From contig JAEZKB010000058.1 in the NCBI GenBank assembly GCA_023415605.1, positions 1 through 10,448 on the forward strand: a DNA stretch of 10,448 nucleotides. The letters are read 5' to 3'. The position numbers and the translations under genes were made by a program. Shown one piece after another: positions 1 to 5,917 of the stretch. The DNA comes from Pseudomonadota bacterium (GTDB taxonomy: Bacteria > Pseudomonadota > Alphaproteobacteria > Rhizobiales > Devosiaceae). The notes under the pieces were generated by a model. That model made no database searches, was not told the origin of the DNA, and saw only the letters and a program-made list of their open reading frames with translations. Each line of letters starts with the position of its first letter. The first letter of the stretch is position 1.

Positions 1-71
1 CCGTAAACGGGAGAGGAGCGCCGACTGAGGGTTCAATTATGGGCCGGCTGGAGCTCGAGGGAAACTCGGCC
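1..71. other. Short left-edge stretch with no gene seen
   Basis: These bases lie downstream of the MarR gene, which ends at 72 on the minus strand. I see no complete gene, no convincing hairpin and no run of T on the minus strand that would mark a terminator. It may be the flank of a gene beyond the window edge. Confidence 0.4.
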
Positions 72-491
72 TCAGGAGATCAGTTCGCGCAGCAGGTTGC
101 GCAGTTCGGCGGCGCGGTCCGATTCAAGCAGCTCGGTGAGGCGCTGTTCCTGGGCGGTGGAGACGCCGCGCAGGCGCTTGTAGAGGGTCTTGCCGCCGGG
201 GGCGGTGAGGATGAGGACGCGGCGGCGATCGTTGGGATCGGGGGCGCGGTAGACGAGGCCCTCGGCGACCATCTTGTCGATGATCTTGGTGAGCGTCGGC
301 GGTTCGATCAGCGACTGGCTGGCGATTTCCCCCATCGCGCAGGGTTCGCTGGCATCGAGCACTTCGAGGATGCGGAACTGTTCGATCGGCACGCCACCTG
401 GGCGCAGCCGTTCTTCGAGTTCAGCCTCGAGCTGGCGGTTGACGCTGGCGATCATGTAGGCCAGCTGGTCTTTCATGCGGGGTGCAGCCAT
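72..491 (-). CDS. MarR-family winged-helix transcriptional regulator
   Basis: A 139-residue protein of typical MarR length that probably binds DNA as a dimer. Residues about 36-80 give the helix-turn-helix, with a recognition helix around LIEPPTLTKIIDKM (61-74). The wing follows at DPNDRRRVLI (85-94), which carries the D-x-R-R signature of the family. Helices at both ends would form the dimer interface. There is a single Cys at 51, not at the N-terminal position used by OhrR-type peroxide sensors, so an aromatic or other small-molecule ligand is more likely than thiol sensing. The ATG at 489-491 is preceded by a strong AGGAGGAGG ribosome site (494-502 on the complement). It reads in the same direction as the AmiC-like gene but 222 bp away, so it probably has its own promoter. 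Its targets are unknown; the neighbouring amidase operon or its own gene are obvious candidates. The family is clear, the ligand is not. Confidence 0.93.
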   Translation of the reverse strand: MAAPRMKDQLAYMIASVNRQLEAELEERLRPGGVPIEQFRILEVLDASEPCAMGEIASQSLIEPPTLTKIIDKMVAEGLVYRAPDPNDRRRVLILTAPGGKTLYKRLRGVSTAQEQRLTELLESDRAAELRNLLRELIS

Positions 492-641
492 GTCCTCCTC
501 CTGGTCGTCTTTTAGTTTCTATTTCTACCAATCTGTCTTCAAGGCGATCGTTCCGGCGATGTCCTCGTCCGAGGCGGCCCCAAAGCTGCGTGCACGACAA
601 CGATCGCGCGGACAGCGGGACTCGCTGGCGTAATGGACTGC

Positions 642-670
642 GAGATAGCATCGCGTATTGAGAATGACAA
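642..670 (-). promoter_or_regulatory. Candidate sigma-70-type promoter for marR
   Basis: On the minus strand TTGTCA (670-665, 5 of 6 matches to TTGACA) is followed after exactly 17 bases by TATCTC (647-642, 3 of 6 matches to TATAAT). Transcription would start near 635 and leave a leader of about 145 nt before marR. The -35 element lies inside the 658-684 inverted repeat, the expected geometry for a repressor site. The weak -10 and long leader keep confidence low. Confidence 0.3.
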
Positions 671-684
671 TATTTCATTCTCAA
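658..684. promoter_or_regulatory. Perfect 10-bp inverted repeat, operator-like
   Basis: TTGAGAATGA (658-667) is exactly complementary to TCATTCTCAA (675-684), with a 7-bp AT-rich spacer. The two half-sites are 17 bp apart centre to centre, close to two helical turns less a few bases, suiting a dimeric regulator. It overlaps the candidate -35 of marR, so autoregulation by the MarR protein is the simplest reading. It also lies about 30 bp past the stop of the AmiC-like gene and could fold as an RNA hairpin, but no T-run follows on the minus strand, so I do not favour a terminator. A binding site for some other regulator is possible. Confidence 0.5.
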
Positions 685-713
685 ATAAATAAGAAGGGCT
701 TTGTGAGGCCGCG

Positions 714-1760
714 CTAGTGCGTGAGGGCCTTGACGACCTGCAAGGTCACGCCGTCCGCCTGGCCGATATAGACGGTTGGCTGCTGCTGGCCGCGATTGGT
801 GTCGACCATGAAGCGGGCAAACGAGCGACCGCGCGGTTCGGCGACCCGCCTGGCCAGCACGTGGCTCGCGCGGGTCTGCACCTCCTGGGCGAGATCGGCC
901 AGCACATGCAGGCCTTCGTAGTAGCCGACGCTGGCGGCCGAGACCGGCGGCGCGAGGGCGCCGAAGGCATCGTGATAGAGCTCGAGGAAGTGGTCGTTGT
1001 AGTGCGAGTGGTTGCCGGAAAAGTAGTTGGCTGCGGTGAAGAGATTGTTGGAGGCATCGGCGCCGATACCGCAGATCACCGTCTCATCGACGATGAGGCC
1101 GAAACGCAGCATCTTCTGATCGAGCCCGGCCGCGGCAAAGGCGCGGTTGAACTCGACCGAGCAAAGGCCGACCAGCGCCTGGATCACGACCTGGGCGCCG
1201 CTGCGGGCGATCTGCTGGATGGTGTCGGTATAGTCGTATGCCGTGGTGGGCAGCACGGCCCGGCCAACGAGCTGGGTGCCTTCCTTGGCCATCAGCCGGC
1301 GGGTGCTGCCCAGCGCCATACGCGGCCAAATGTAGTCATTGCCGACGAAGAAGAAGCGCTCGGCGTTTTTCTCCGTCTTGAACCAGTGCACGGCTGGACC
1401 GAGCAGGTCATCGTCGGTGCTGCCGATGGCGACGGTGGATGGGCCGAGCGCGATGCCCTCGTATTGCGCGGTATAGATGTAAGGCACGCGGCTGGCGACG
1501 CGGCGGCTCACGGCATCGCGAATATTGCTGGTGTGGCCGCCGATGATGGCCTGCACCCCCTCCACTTCGATCAGCGTATCGACGGAATTGACGGCCTCGG
1601 TGACGGAGAAGCCGCAATCGCCGAAGACGAGTTCGATGGGTTCGCCGAGTATGCCGCCGCCGGCATTGATCTCGGCAGCGCCGACCATGGCGGCCGCGTC
1701 CATCGACGGACCCCACATGCCAGCTACCCCGCTTCTCGGATGCAACAAGCCGACTTTCAT
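714..1760 (-). CDS. AmiC-like ligand-sensing protein (periplasmic-binding-protein fold, no signal peptide)
   Basis: A 348-residue two-lobed binding protein. Several stretches line up with Pseudomonas AmiC as I recall it: GGHTSNIRDAV (74-84; Ser78 falls where AmiC has a ligand-contacting Ser), QYEG (99-102), FFVGNDYIWPR (137-147; AmiC has a similar DYIYPR), and a C-terminal EPRG followed by IGQADGVTLQV. AmiC is a cytoplasmic protein that holds the antiterminator AmiR inactive until a short amide binds. Here the first beta strand begins at residue 2 (KVGLLHP). An in-frame TGA lies five codons upstream (1773-1775), so no N-terminal signal peptide can be added. The start is supported by GAAAGGA on the complement of 1768-1774. 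The gene is divergent from the amidase operon, as expected of a regulator. No AmiR/ANTAR gene is in view. The alternative is an amide or urea ABC-transporter binding protein of the UrtA/FmdD type, but the missing leader and the lack of matching permeases argue against it. Confidence 0.85.
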   Translation of the reverse strand: MKVGLLHPRSGVAGMWGPSMDAAAMVGAAEINAGGGILGEPIELVFGDCGFSVTEAVNSVDTLIEVEGVQAIIGGHTSNIRDAVSRRVASRVPYIYTAQYEGIALGPSTVAIGSTDDDLLGPAVHWFKTEKNAERFFFVGNDYIWPRMALGSTRRLMAKEGTQLVGRAVLPTTAYDYTDTIQQIARSGAQVVIQALVGLCSVEFNRAFAAAGLDQKMLRFGLIVDETVICGIGADASNNLFTAANYFSGNHSHYNDHFLELYHDAFGALAPPVSAASVGYYEGLHVLADLAQEVQTRASHVLARRVAEPRGRSFARFMVDTNRGQQQPTVYIGQADGVTLQVVKALTH

Positions 1761-1873
1761 CGCGTCATCCTTTCATGCCCGCCCGTCGAGCGATGCGAAG
1801 AGGCGTTTCGGGGCGCCTAGAGTATCCGCATCGAAGCTTGCCGACGGAATGACCTCGGCACTTTTCATCGGCG

Positions 1874-1902
1874 ACAGTGCAACGCCTGAACATGCATGTC
1901 AA
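1874..1902 (-). promoter_or_regulatory. Candidate promoter of the AmiC-like gene
   Basis: On the minus strand a perfect TTGACA (1902-1897) is followed 17 bases later by CACTGT (1879-1874), a poor -10. The strong -35 with a weak -10 could suit an activator-dependent promoter, but the match may be chance. The -35 overlaps both the ACATGCATGT palindrome and the left arm of the 1900-1928 dyad. Confidence 0.3.
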
Positions 1903-1928
1903 ACGAATGATGCAATTTTGATCGTTTG
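1900..1928. promoter_or_regulatory. Inverted repeat lying between divergent -35 elements
   Basis: CAAACGA (1900-1906) and TCGTTTG (1922-1928) are perfect 7-bp arms around a 15-bp spacer, 22 bp centre to centre, about two helical turns. The left arm overlaps the candidate minus-strand -35 and the right arm overlaps the candidate plus-strand -35. One dimer bound here could therefore control both transcription units. The arms do not resemble the dyad upstream of marR, so the same protein need not bind both. No regulator is assigned. Confidence 0.38.
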
Positions 1929-1945
1929 GTCAGACTGCCTATTTT
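1918..1945 (+). promoter_or_regulatory. Candidate promoter of the amidase operon
   Basis: TTGATC (1918-1923) with a 16-bp spacer to TATTTT (1940-1945); each hexamer has four matches to the sigma-70 consensus. It would leave a leader of roughly 85 nt before the ATG at 2038. Other weak pairs exist in the same AT-rich tract, so the exact promoter is uncertain. Confidence 0.28.
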
Positions 1946-2037
1946 CTGCTCAATCGTGACCAGCGCATATCGTCGCTTGCAATTTGGATATTTTCATATT
2001 TGATTATTTGCATCGAACGAGATTCAGAGGCCAGATC

Positions 2038-3462
2038 ATGGATGCCCGGGTAGCCCAGACCACCGTGAGCGATGATCTGCATTACCTCAGCCTCACGGAT
2101 GTCTCCGCGCTGATCCGCTCGGGTGCCGTCAGTCCAGTGGAGGTGACGCAGTCGCTGCTCGACCGGATCGATGCCCTGGACGGCCGCCTCAAGAGCTACA
2201 CTACCGTTCTCCACGACCATGCCCTGGCCGCCGCCAAGAAGGCGGAGGCGGAGCTGGCTGCCGGCATCTGTAGGGGGCCGCTGCACGGCGTGCCGATCGC
2301 GGTCAAGGACCTCTGCGATACGAGCTACGCCCCGACCAGCGCCGGCACTTTCATCCACCGCGAGTATCTCGCCTCGCGCAGCGCCACCGTGGTGGAGCGA
2401 CTCGACAATGCCGGCGCGGTCATGCTCGGCAAGCTCAGCATGACCGAGGGCGCCTGGGCCGGCCATCATCCCAAGATGAAGACGCCGGTCAGCCCATGGG
2501 TCGACGGCGTCTGGACCGGCGCATCCTCGTCGGGCTCGGGAGTGGCGACGGCAGCGGGGCTCTGCTACGGCTCGCTGGGATCGGACACGGGCGGCTCGAT
2601 CCGCCTGCCATCGACAGCCTGCGGCCTCACCGGTGTCAAGCCGACCTGGGGACGCGTCAGCCGCGCCGGCGTGTGGGCGCTCGCCGACTCGCTCGACCAT
2701 GTCGGCCCGATCACGCGAACCGTCGCCGACGCCGCCGTCCTGCTGGGCGCCATCGCGGGACACGACCCGCTCGACCCGACGACGCTTGGCGCACCCGTGC
2801 CGGACTATTTGGCCGGGCTCGGCGCGTCGATCGCCGGCCTCCGGATCGGCCTCGATGAAGACTATGTGTTCGCGACGGCGTCGCCCGAAGTGGCCGAGAT
2901 GATGCGCGCGACCATCGCCGCCTTCGAGGCACTGGGCACCCGGATCGTGCCGGTCACATTCCCCTCGGTGGCTGAGGTCGGCGACAACTGGATCGCCATT
3001 TGCAGCACCGAGTGTGCCGTGGCCCATAGCGCGACGTTCCCCAGCCGGCGCGACGAGTACGGGCCGGTGCTGGCCTCGCTGATCGATACCGGCCTGAGCA
3101 CCAGCGGCGCCAAGCTGGCCGCGGCGATGCAGTACCGGCTGAGGCTCAGCGGCGCCGTCGCCAAGACCATGCTCGACTGCGACCTGCTGCTGGTCCCGGC
3201 CATTCCGACGCCCGCGCCGATGGCCGGGATGTTCGATCGGCCGATGACACAGGACGAGTTCGACGGACTGACGCGCTTCACCGCCGTCTTCGACATGACC
3301 GGACAACCGACGCTGTCGCTCAACGGCGGCGTCGATGCGCGCGGCGTACCGATGGGCTTCCAGCTGGTCGGCAAGCCTCTCGACGAGCCGATGCTCTTCC
3401 GCGCCGGGTACGCGTTCCAGTCGATCACCAGCTGGCACGCCCGCCACCCAGCCCTCCACTGA
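2038..3462 (+). CDS. Amidase-signature family amidase (first of two)
   Basis: A 474-residue amidohydrolase of the amidase-signature (AS) family (GatA, AtzE and FAAH relatives), which cleaves amide or ureido C-N bonds through a Ser-cisSer-Lys triad. All three residues are visible: Lys90 in VPIAVKD, Ser163 in GASSSGSG and the nucleophile Ser187 in DTGGSIR. The 24-residue gap between the two serines is the family spacing. The glycine/serine-rich core runs from about 160 to 205. No signal peptide is seen, so it should be cytoplasmic. I chose ATG 2038 because AGAGG stands 7 bases before it. The frame is open from a TTG at 1984, but that start lacks a ribosome site and falls in the promoter tract. 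It opens a four-gene plus-strand run; the next gene follows after 26 bases. It is not the GatA subunit in context, since no gatB or gatC is near. AtzE-like, carbamoyl-amide or aryl-amide hydrolases are all possible; the substrate is unknown. Confidence 0.95.
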   Translation: MDARVAQTTVSDDLHYLSLTDVSALIRSGAVSPVEVTQSLLDRIDALDGRLKSYTTVLHDHALAAAKKAEAELAAGICRGPLHGVPIAVKDLCDTSYAPTSAGTFIHREYLASRSATVVERLDNAGAVMLGKLSMTEGAWAGHHPKMKTPVSPWVDGVWTGASSSGSGVATAAGLCYGSLGSDTGGSIRLPSTACGLTGVKPTWGRVSRAGVWALADSLDHVGPITRTVADAAVLLGAIAGHDPLDPTTLGAPVPDYLAGLGASIAGLRIGLDEDYVFATASPEVAEMMRATIAAFEALGTRIVPVTFPSVAEVGDNWIAICSTECAVAHSATFPSRRDEYGPVLASLIDTGLSTSGAKLAAAMQYRLRLSGAVAKTMLDCDLLLVPAIPTPAPMAGMFDRPMTQDEFDGLTRFTAVFDMTGQPTLSLNGGVDARGVPMGFQLVGKPLDEPMLFRAGYAFQSITSWHARHPALH

Positions 3463-3488
3463 CTTCACCAGCGAAAGGAAGCCACTCC

Positions 3489-4184
3489 ATGCATAAGGTC
3501 ACCATTCCGCAGCATATCGTCGACCGGGTCCGCGGCGTTCGCGGCAGCGACCACATCTATGCCAGCCTGGACATGAGCAAGGTGGCGCATGTCTGCGTCG
3601 ACATGCAGGTCGGTTTCATCGCCGAGGGGGCGCCAATCGAGGTGCCGATGACGCGGCAGATCACATCGACCATCAACACCATCTCCGAAGCCGTGCGCGC
3701 CGCCGGCGGGGTCAACGTCTTCACCCGCTATACCTACGACCCGAGCGAGAAGCACAGCTGGGACCACTGGTTCAAGACGCTGGGCACGACGCAACTGGCG
3801 GCGCAGGCGAAGATGGGGCCGGGCATGCCGGACTGGGAGATCGACCCGGCGATGGAGGTCGTGACCGGCGACATCATCGTCGACAAGACCCGGTTCTCGG
3901 CGCTGATCCCCGAGACCTGCGACATGGACCAGCAGCTCAAGGCCAAGGGCATCGATACGCTGATCATCACCGGCACGCTGACCAACTGCTGCTGCGAGAG
4001 CACGGCGCGCGATGCGCTGCAGATGGGCTACAAGGTGATCTTCATGAGCGACGCCAATGCGACGCTGTCGGACGAAGAGCACCTGGGCACGCTCTTGAGC
4101 ATGTACACGATCTTTGCCGACGTGATGGACACGCCGTACCTGCTCGACCTCATCGACAAATCCACGGTCAAGGCCGCGGCCTGA
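3489..4184 (+). CDS. Isochorismatase-family cysteine hydrolase (RutB/N-carbamoylsarcosine amidase-like)
   Basis: A 231-residue alpha/beta hydrolase of the isochorismatase-like superfamily, a usual length. The Asp-Lys-Cys triad is present: Asp38 in CVDMQ, Lys133 in VDKTRFSAL and Cys168 in the motif TNCCCESTARDA. By alignment with the TN-x-C-x-EST pattern the middle of the three cysteines (167-169) is the nucleophile. Members with this motif hydrolyse ureido or amide groups (ureidoacrylate in RutB, N-carbamoylsarcosine, maleamate-type amides), releasing ammonia or carbamate; true isochorismatases differ at this site. The start has AAAGGAA about 8 bases upstream. It lies 26 bases after the first amidase and is almost surely co-transcribed and probably translated with it, which suggests the two act on successive C-N bonds of one compound. 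It does not look like biuret hydrolase as I recall that sequence. The class is certain, the substrate is not. Confidence 0.94.
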   Translation: MHKVTIPQHIVDRVRGVRGSDHIYASLDMSKVAHVCVDMQVGFIAEGAPIEVPMTRQITSTINTISEAVRAAGGVNVFTRYTYDPSEKHSWDHWFKTLGTTQLAAQAKMGPGMPDWEIDPAMEVVTGDIIVDKTRFSALIPETCDMDQQLKAKGIDTLIITGTLTNCCCESTARDALQMGYKVIFMSDANATLSDEEHLGTLLSMYTIFADVMDTPYLLDLIDKSTVKAAA

Positions 4185-4190
4185 CTCCAT

Positions 4191-4252
4191 CTCGCCGGCT
4201 TCGCCCGAGGCCGGCGGGCTCCCACGTCCGGGTTCCCCAACGGGCCCGGACG
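4191..4252 (+). repeat. Two tandem GC-rich hairpins between operon genes
   Basis: The first has arms CGCCGGC (4193-4199) and GCCGGCG (4210-4216), extendable by a G-T and a C-G pair outward, with a 10-base loop. The second has arms CGTCCGGG (4225-4232) and CCCGGACG (4245-4252) with a 12-base loop. They fill most of the 98-bp gap before the second amidase. No T-run follows, so a strong intrinsic terminator is unlikely. An RNA-stability element, a processing site or partial attenuation would fit. Chance formation is easier in GC-rich DNA, but two perfect stems in 62 bases is notable. Confidence 0.5.
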
Positions 4253-4282
4253 CTCCCCCCTGCCCTTTCCGGAGTGTGCGCC

Positions 4283-5848
4283 ATGAACGCGATCGCCCAG
4301 CCTGTTGCCAGCACCGATATCGATGTCGTCGAACTTAGCATCGATGATGTGCAGAAGGGGTTTGCCGAGGGGCGGTTCACCTCGGAGACGCTGACCCACG
4401 CCTTCCTCGAGCGGATCGCGAAATACGAGCCCTATTACAATGCCTTCACCTTCATGAATCCGGGTGCGCTGGACGACGCCAGGGCGGCGGATGCGCGGCG
4501 GGCGGCGGGGAGTCCGATCGGTCCATTCGACGGGCTGCCGGTGGTGATCAAGGAGGCGATGGACTTCGTCGGACTGCCCTCGACCGGCGGCTGGGCACCG
4601 CTCTCGTCAGCCGCGGGCGGGTTCGATCTTTTCCCCGAGCGCGATGCGCCGGTGGTGACGCGGCTCAAGCAGGCCGGTGCGGTGATCCTGGGCAAGACCA
4701 ACATCCCGGCCTTCAGCCATGACGGTACGCGGGCCAATACCAGTTGGGACGGACCGACCTACAATGCGGTCAACCGCGACATCGCGCCGGGGGCCAGTTC
4801 GAGCGGCACGGCGACGGCGGTGGCGGCGAGTTTCTGCGTCGTCGGCCTGGCCGAGGAGACGGGAGGCTCGATCCAGAATCCGGGGGCGGCGCAAAGTCTG
4901 GTCAGCGTCAAGCCGACCTTCGCGCTGGTGCCGAATGCCGGGGTGATGCCGCTCGCCGGCTCGACCCGCGACGTGGTGGGGCCGCATGCCAAGACCGTGC
5001 TGGACTCAGCGCTGCTGCTCGATGTGCTGGCGGGCTACACGCCGGAGGACCCCAAGACCGTCGCGGCCATCGGGCATGTGCCCAAGGGTGGCTATGCAAG
5101 CAAGCTCAGCACCAGCGCGCTCAAGGGAGCGCGGGTGGGCCTCTATGGCACGGGCTGGCGGACCAAGCCGCTGTCGACGGAGGCGCAGGCACTTTACGAC
5201 ACGGCACTGGCCGCATTTAAGGCGCGGGGGGCGGAGCTGATCGCCGACCCGTTCGCCGGCACCGGCTTTGCGGATCTCGCGGCCAAGGATGCGGAGTTCG
5301 ATCCGCGCGGGATGGAGTCGATCGCCTACGATCTCGAACACTATCTGCGGCGGCTGGGCAAGTCGGCCAAGGCCAGCTCGTTCATGACGCTCAAGGCGCT
5401 GCTGACGGAGGATCCGTTTGCGCCCGAGGGACTGCTCGGCATCCACCCGAAGTTTTCGCCGGTGGTGGTGCAGTCGCTGCTCGACCCGACCGAACCGCCG
5501 GATCTCTCCGGCTTCGTGGCGGCGAAGGAAGCCTATCTCGACGTCTTCAACCGGGTGATGGACGAGAACAAGCTCGATGTCTTGGTGTTCCCGCAAATGT
5601 CGGCCAAGTTGCCCGGGGTTTTCGATACCGTGCAGCATCCCGCGACGACGGTCTCGGAGATCAACATCGCCGGGTTGCCGGGGGTGACGGTGCCGGCCGG
5701 ACAGTTCGCCAATGGTTCGCCGTTCGCGCTGATCTTCGTCGGGCGGATGTGGAGCGAGGCGGAGCTCCTCGCCTTTGCCTATGACTACGAGCAAGCGACC
5801 AAGCTGCGGATCGTCCCGGAACTGGTGGAGACGCCGTACCCGCGGTGA
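4283..5848 (+). CDS. Amidase-signature family amidase (second of two)
   Basis: A 521-residue AS-family amidohydrolase. The triad is Lys90 in PVVIKEA, Ser172 in PGASSSGTA and the nucleophile Ser196 in EETGGSIQ; the two serines again lie 24 apart. It is clearly a different subfamily from the first amidase: it is 47 residues longer, has GLAEETGGSIQNP where the first has GSDTGGSIRLP, and carries a long extra section around residues 320-420 (FDPRGMESIAYDLEHYLRRL onward) that may cap the active site and set substrate choice. No leader peptide is seen, so it should be cytoplasmic. I prefer the ATG at 4283 because GGAG (4271-4274) precedes it with 8 bases between; the GTG at 4274 would overlap that ribosome site. 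It follows the isochorismatase-family gene after 98 bases containing two hairpins, so its expression may be tuned separately. The substrate is unknown. The sister enzyme in the same operon suggests a second amide bond in the same pathway or an alternative substrate. Confidence 0.95.
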   Translation: MNAIAQPVASTDIDVVELSIDDVQKGFAEGRFTSETLTHAFLERIAKYEPYYNAFTFMNPGALDDARAADARRAAGSPIGPFDGLPVVIKEAMDFVGLPSTGGWAPLSSAAGGFDLFPERDAPVVTRLKQAGAVILGKTNIPAFSHDGTRANTSWDGPTYNAVNRDIAPGASSSGTATAVAASFCVVGLAEETGGSIQNPGAAQSLVSVKPTFALVPNAGVMPLAGSTRDVVGPHAKTVLDSALLLDVLAGYTPEDPKTVAAIGHVPKGGYASKLSTSALKGARVGLYGTGWRTKPLSTEAQALYDTALAAFKARGAELIADPFAGTGFADLAAKDAEFDPRGMESIAYDLEHYLRRLGKSAKASSFMTLKALLTEDPFAPEGLLGIHPKFSPVVVQSLLDPTEPPDLSGFVAAKEAYLDVFNRVMDENKLDVLVFPQMSAKLPGVFDTVQHPATTVSEINIAGLPGVTVPAGQFANGSPFALIFVGRMWSEAELLAFAYDYEQATKLRIVPELVETPYPR

Positions 5849-5917
5849 GGAATATCGCGGCGGGCTGTCGAAAGGACATGGACGGCGGCGACTATCTGCA
5901 TCACGCTGGAGGCGAGG

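Larger units (their letters stand above)
492..713. promoter_or_regulatory. Gap between the AmiC-like gene and marR, holding the marR promoter region
   Basis: A 222-bp gap without a gene, more AT-rich at both ends than the surrounding genes. It holds the 658-684 inverted repeat and a candidate minus-strand promoter (both listed separately), and the strong marR ribosome site. Just upstream of that site (about 511-532) is an A/T-rich imperfect dyad, TTGGTAG...CTAAAA on the minus strand, which could be a second regulator site but is too degenerate to call. The middle (540-640) shows nothing I can support. Confidence 0.5.
1761..2037. promoter_or_regulatory. Divergent promoter region of the AmiC-like gene and the amidase operon
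   Basis: A 277-bp non-coding region between divergent genes, with an AT-rich core at about 1900-2015 in an otherwise GC-rich window. It contains candidate promoters on both strands and an inverted repeat lying between them (listed separately), plus a 10-bp perfect palindrome ACATGCATGT at 1890-1899. A second possible plus-strand -35 TTGCAA lies at 1977-1982, with the weak -10 TTGATT at 2000-2005. The ribosome site of the amidase (AGAGG, 2026-2030) closes the region. Confidence 0.7.

Noticed and set aside
658..684. Intrinsic terminator for the AmiC-like gene
   Set aside because: The stem is AT-rich and no T-run follows it on the minus strand; the overlap with a -35 makes an operator more likely, though RNA-end data could reverse this.
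714..1760. Reading the AmiC-like gene as a periplasmic substrate-binding protein of the ABC transporter in this window
   Set aside because: It lacks a signal peptide with a stop just upstream, and it belongs to a different binding-protein class from the partners of Dpp/Opp-type permeases.
717..1820. 367-residue plus-strand open frame across the AmiC-like gene
   Set aside because: Repetitive Asp/Gly/Val-rich translation without a domain, antisense to a protein with clear AmiC-like motifs.
1984..2037. TTG start that would lengthen the first amidase by 18 residues
   Set aside because: No ribosome site precedes it and it lies in the AT-rich promoter tract; ATG 2038 has AGAGG at good spacing.
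1939..3468. 509-residue open frame antisense to the first amidase
   Set aside because: It is a shadow of GC-rich codon use: the translation is rich in Arg, Gly, Ala and His with no recognisable domain, while the plus-strand frame has a full amidase with its catalytic residues.
3489..4184. Calling the cysteine hydrolase a siderophore-pathway isochorismatase or a biuret hydrolase
   Set aside because: No enterobactin-type genes are near, the TN-x-C-C-EST motif fits the ureido/amide hydrolase branch, and the sequence differs from biuret hydrolase as I recall it.
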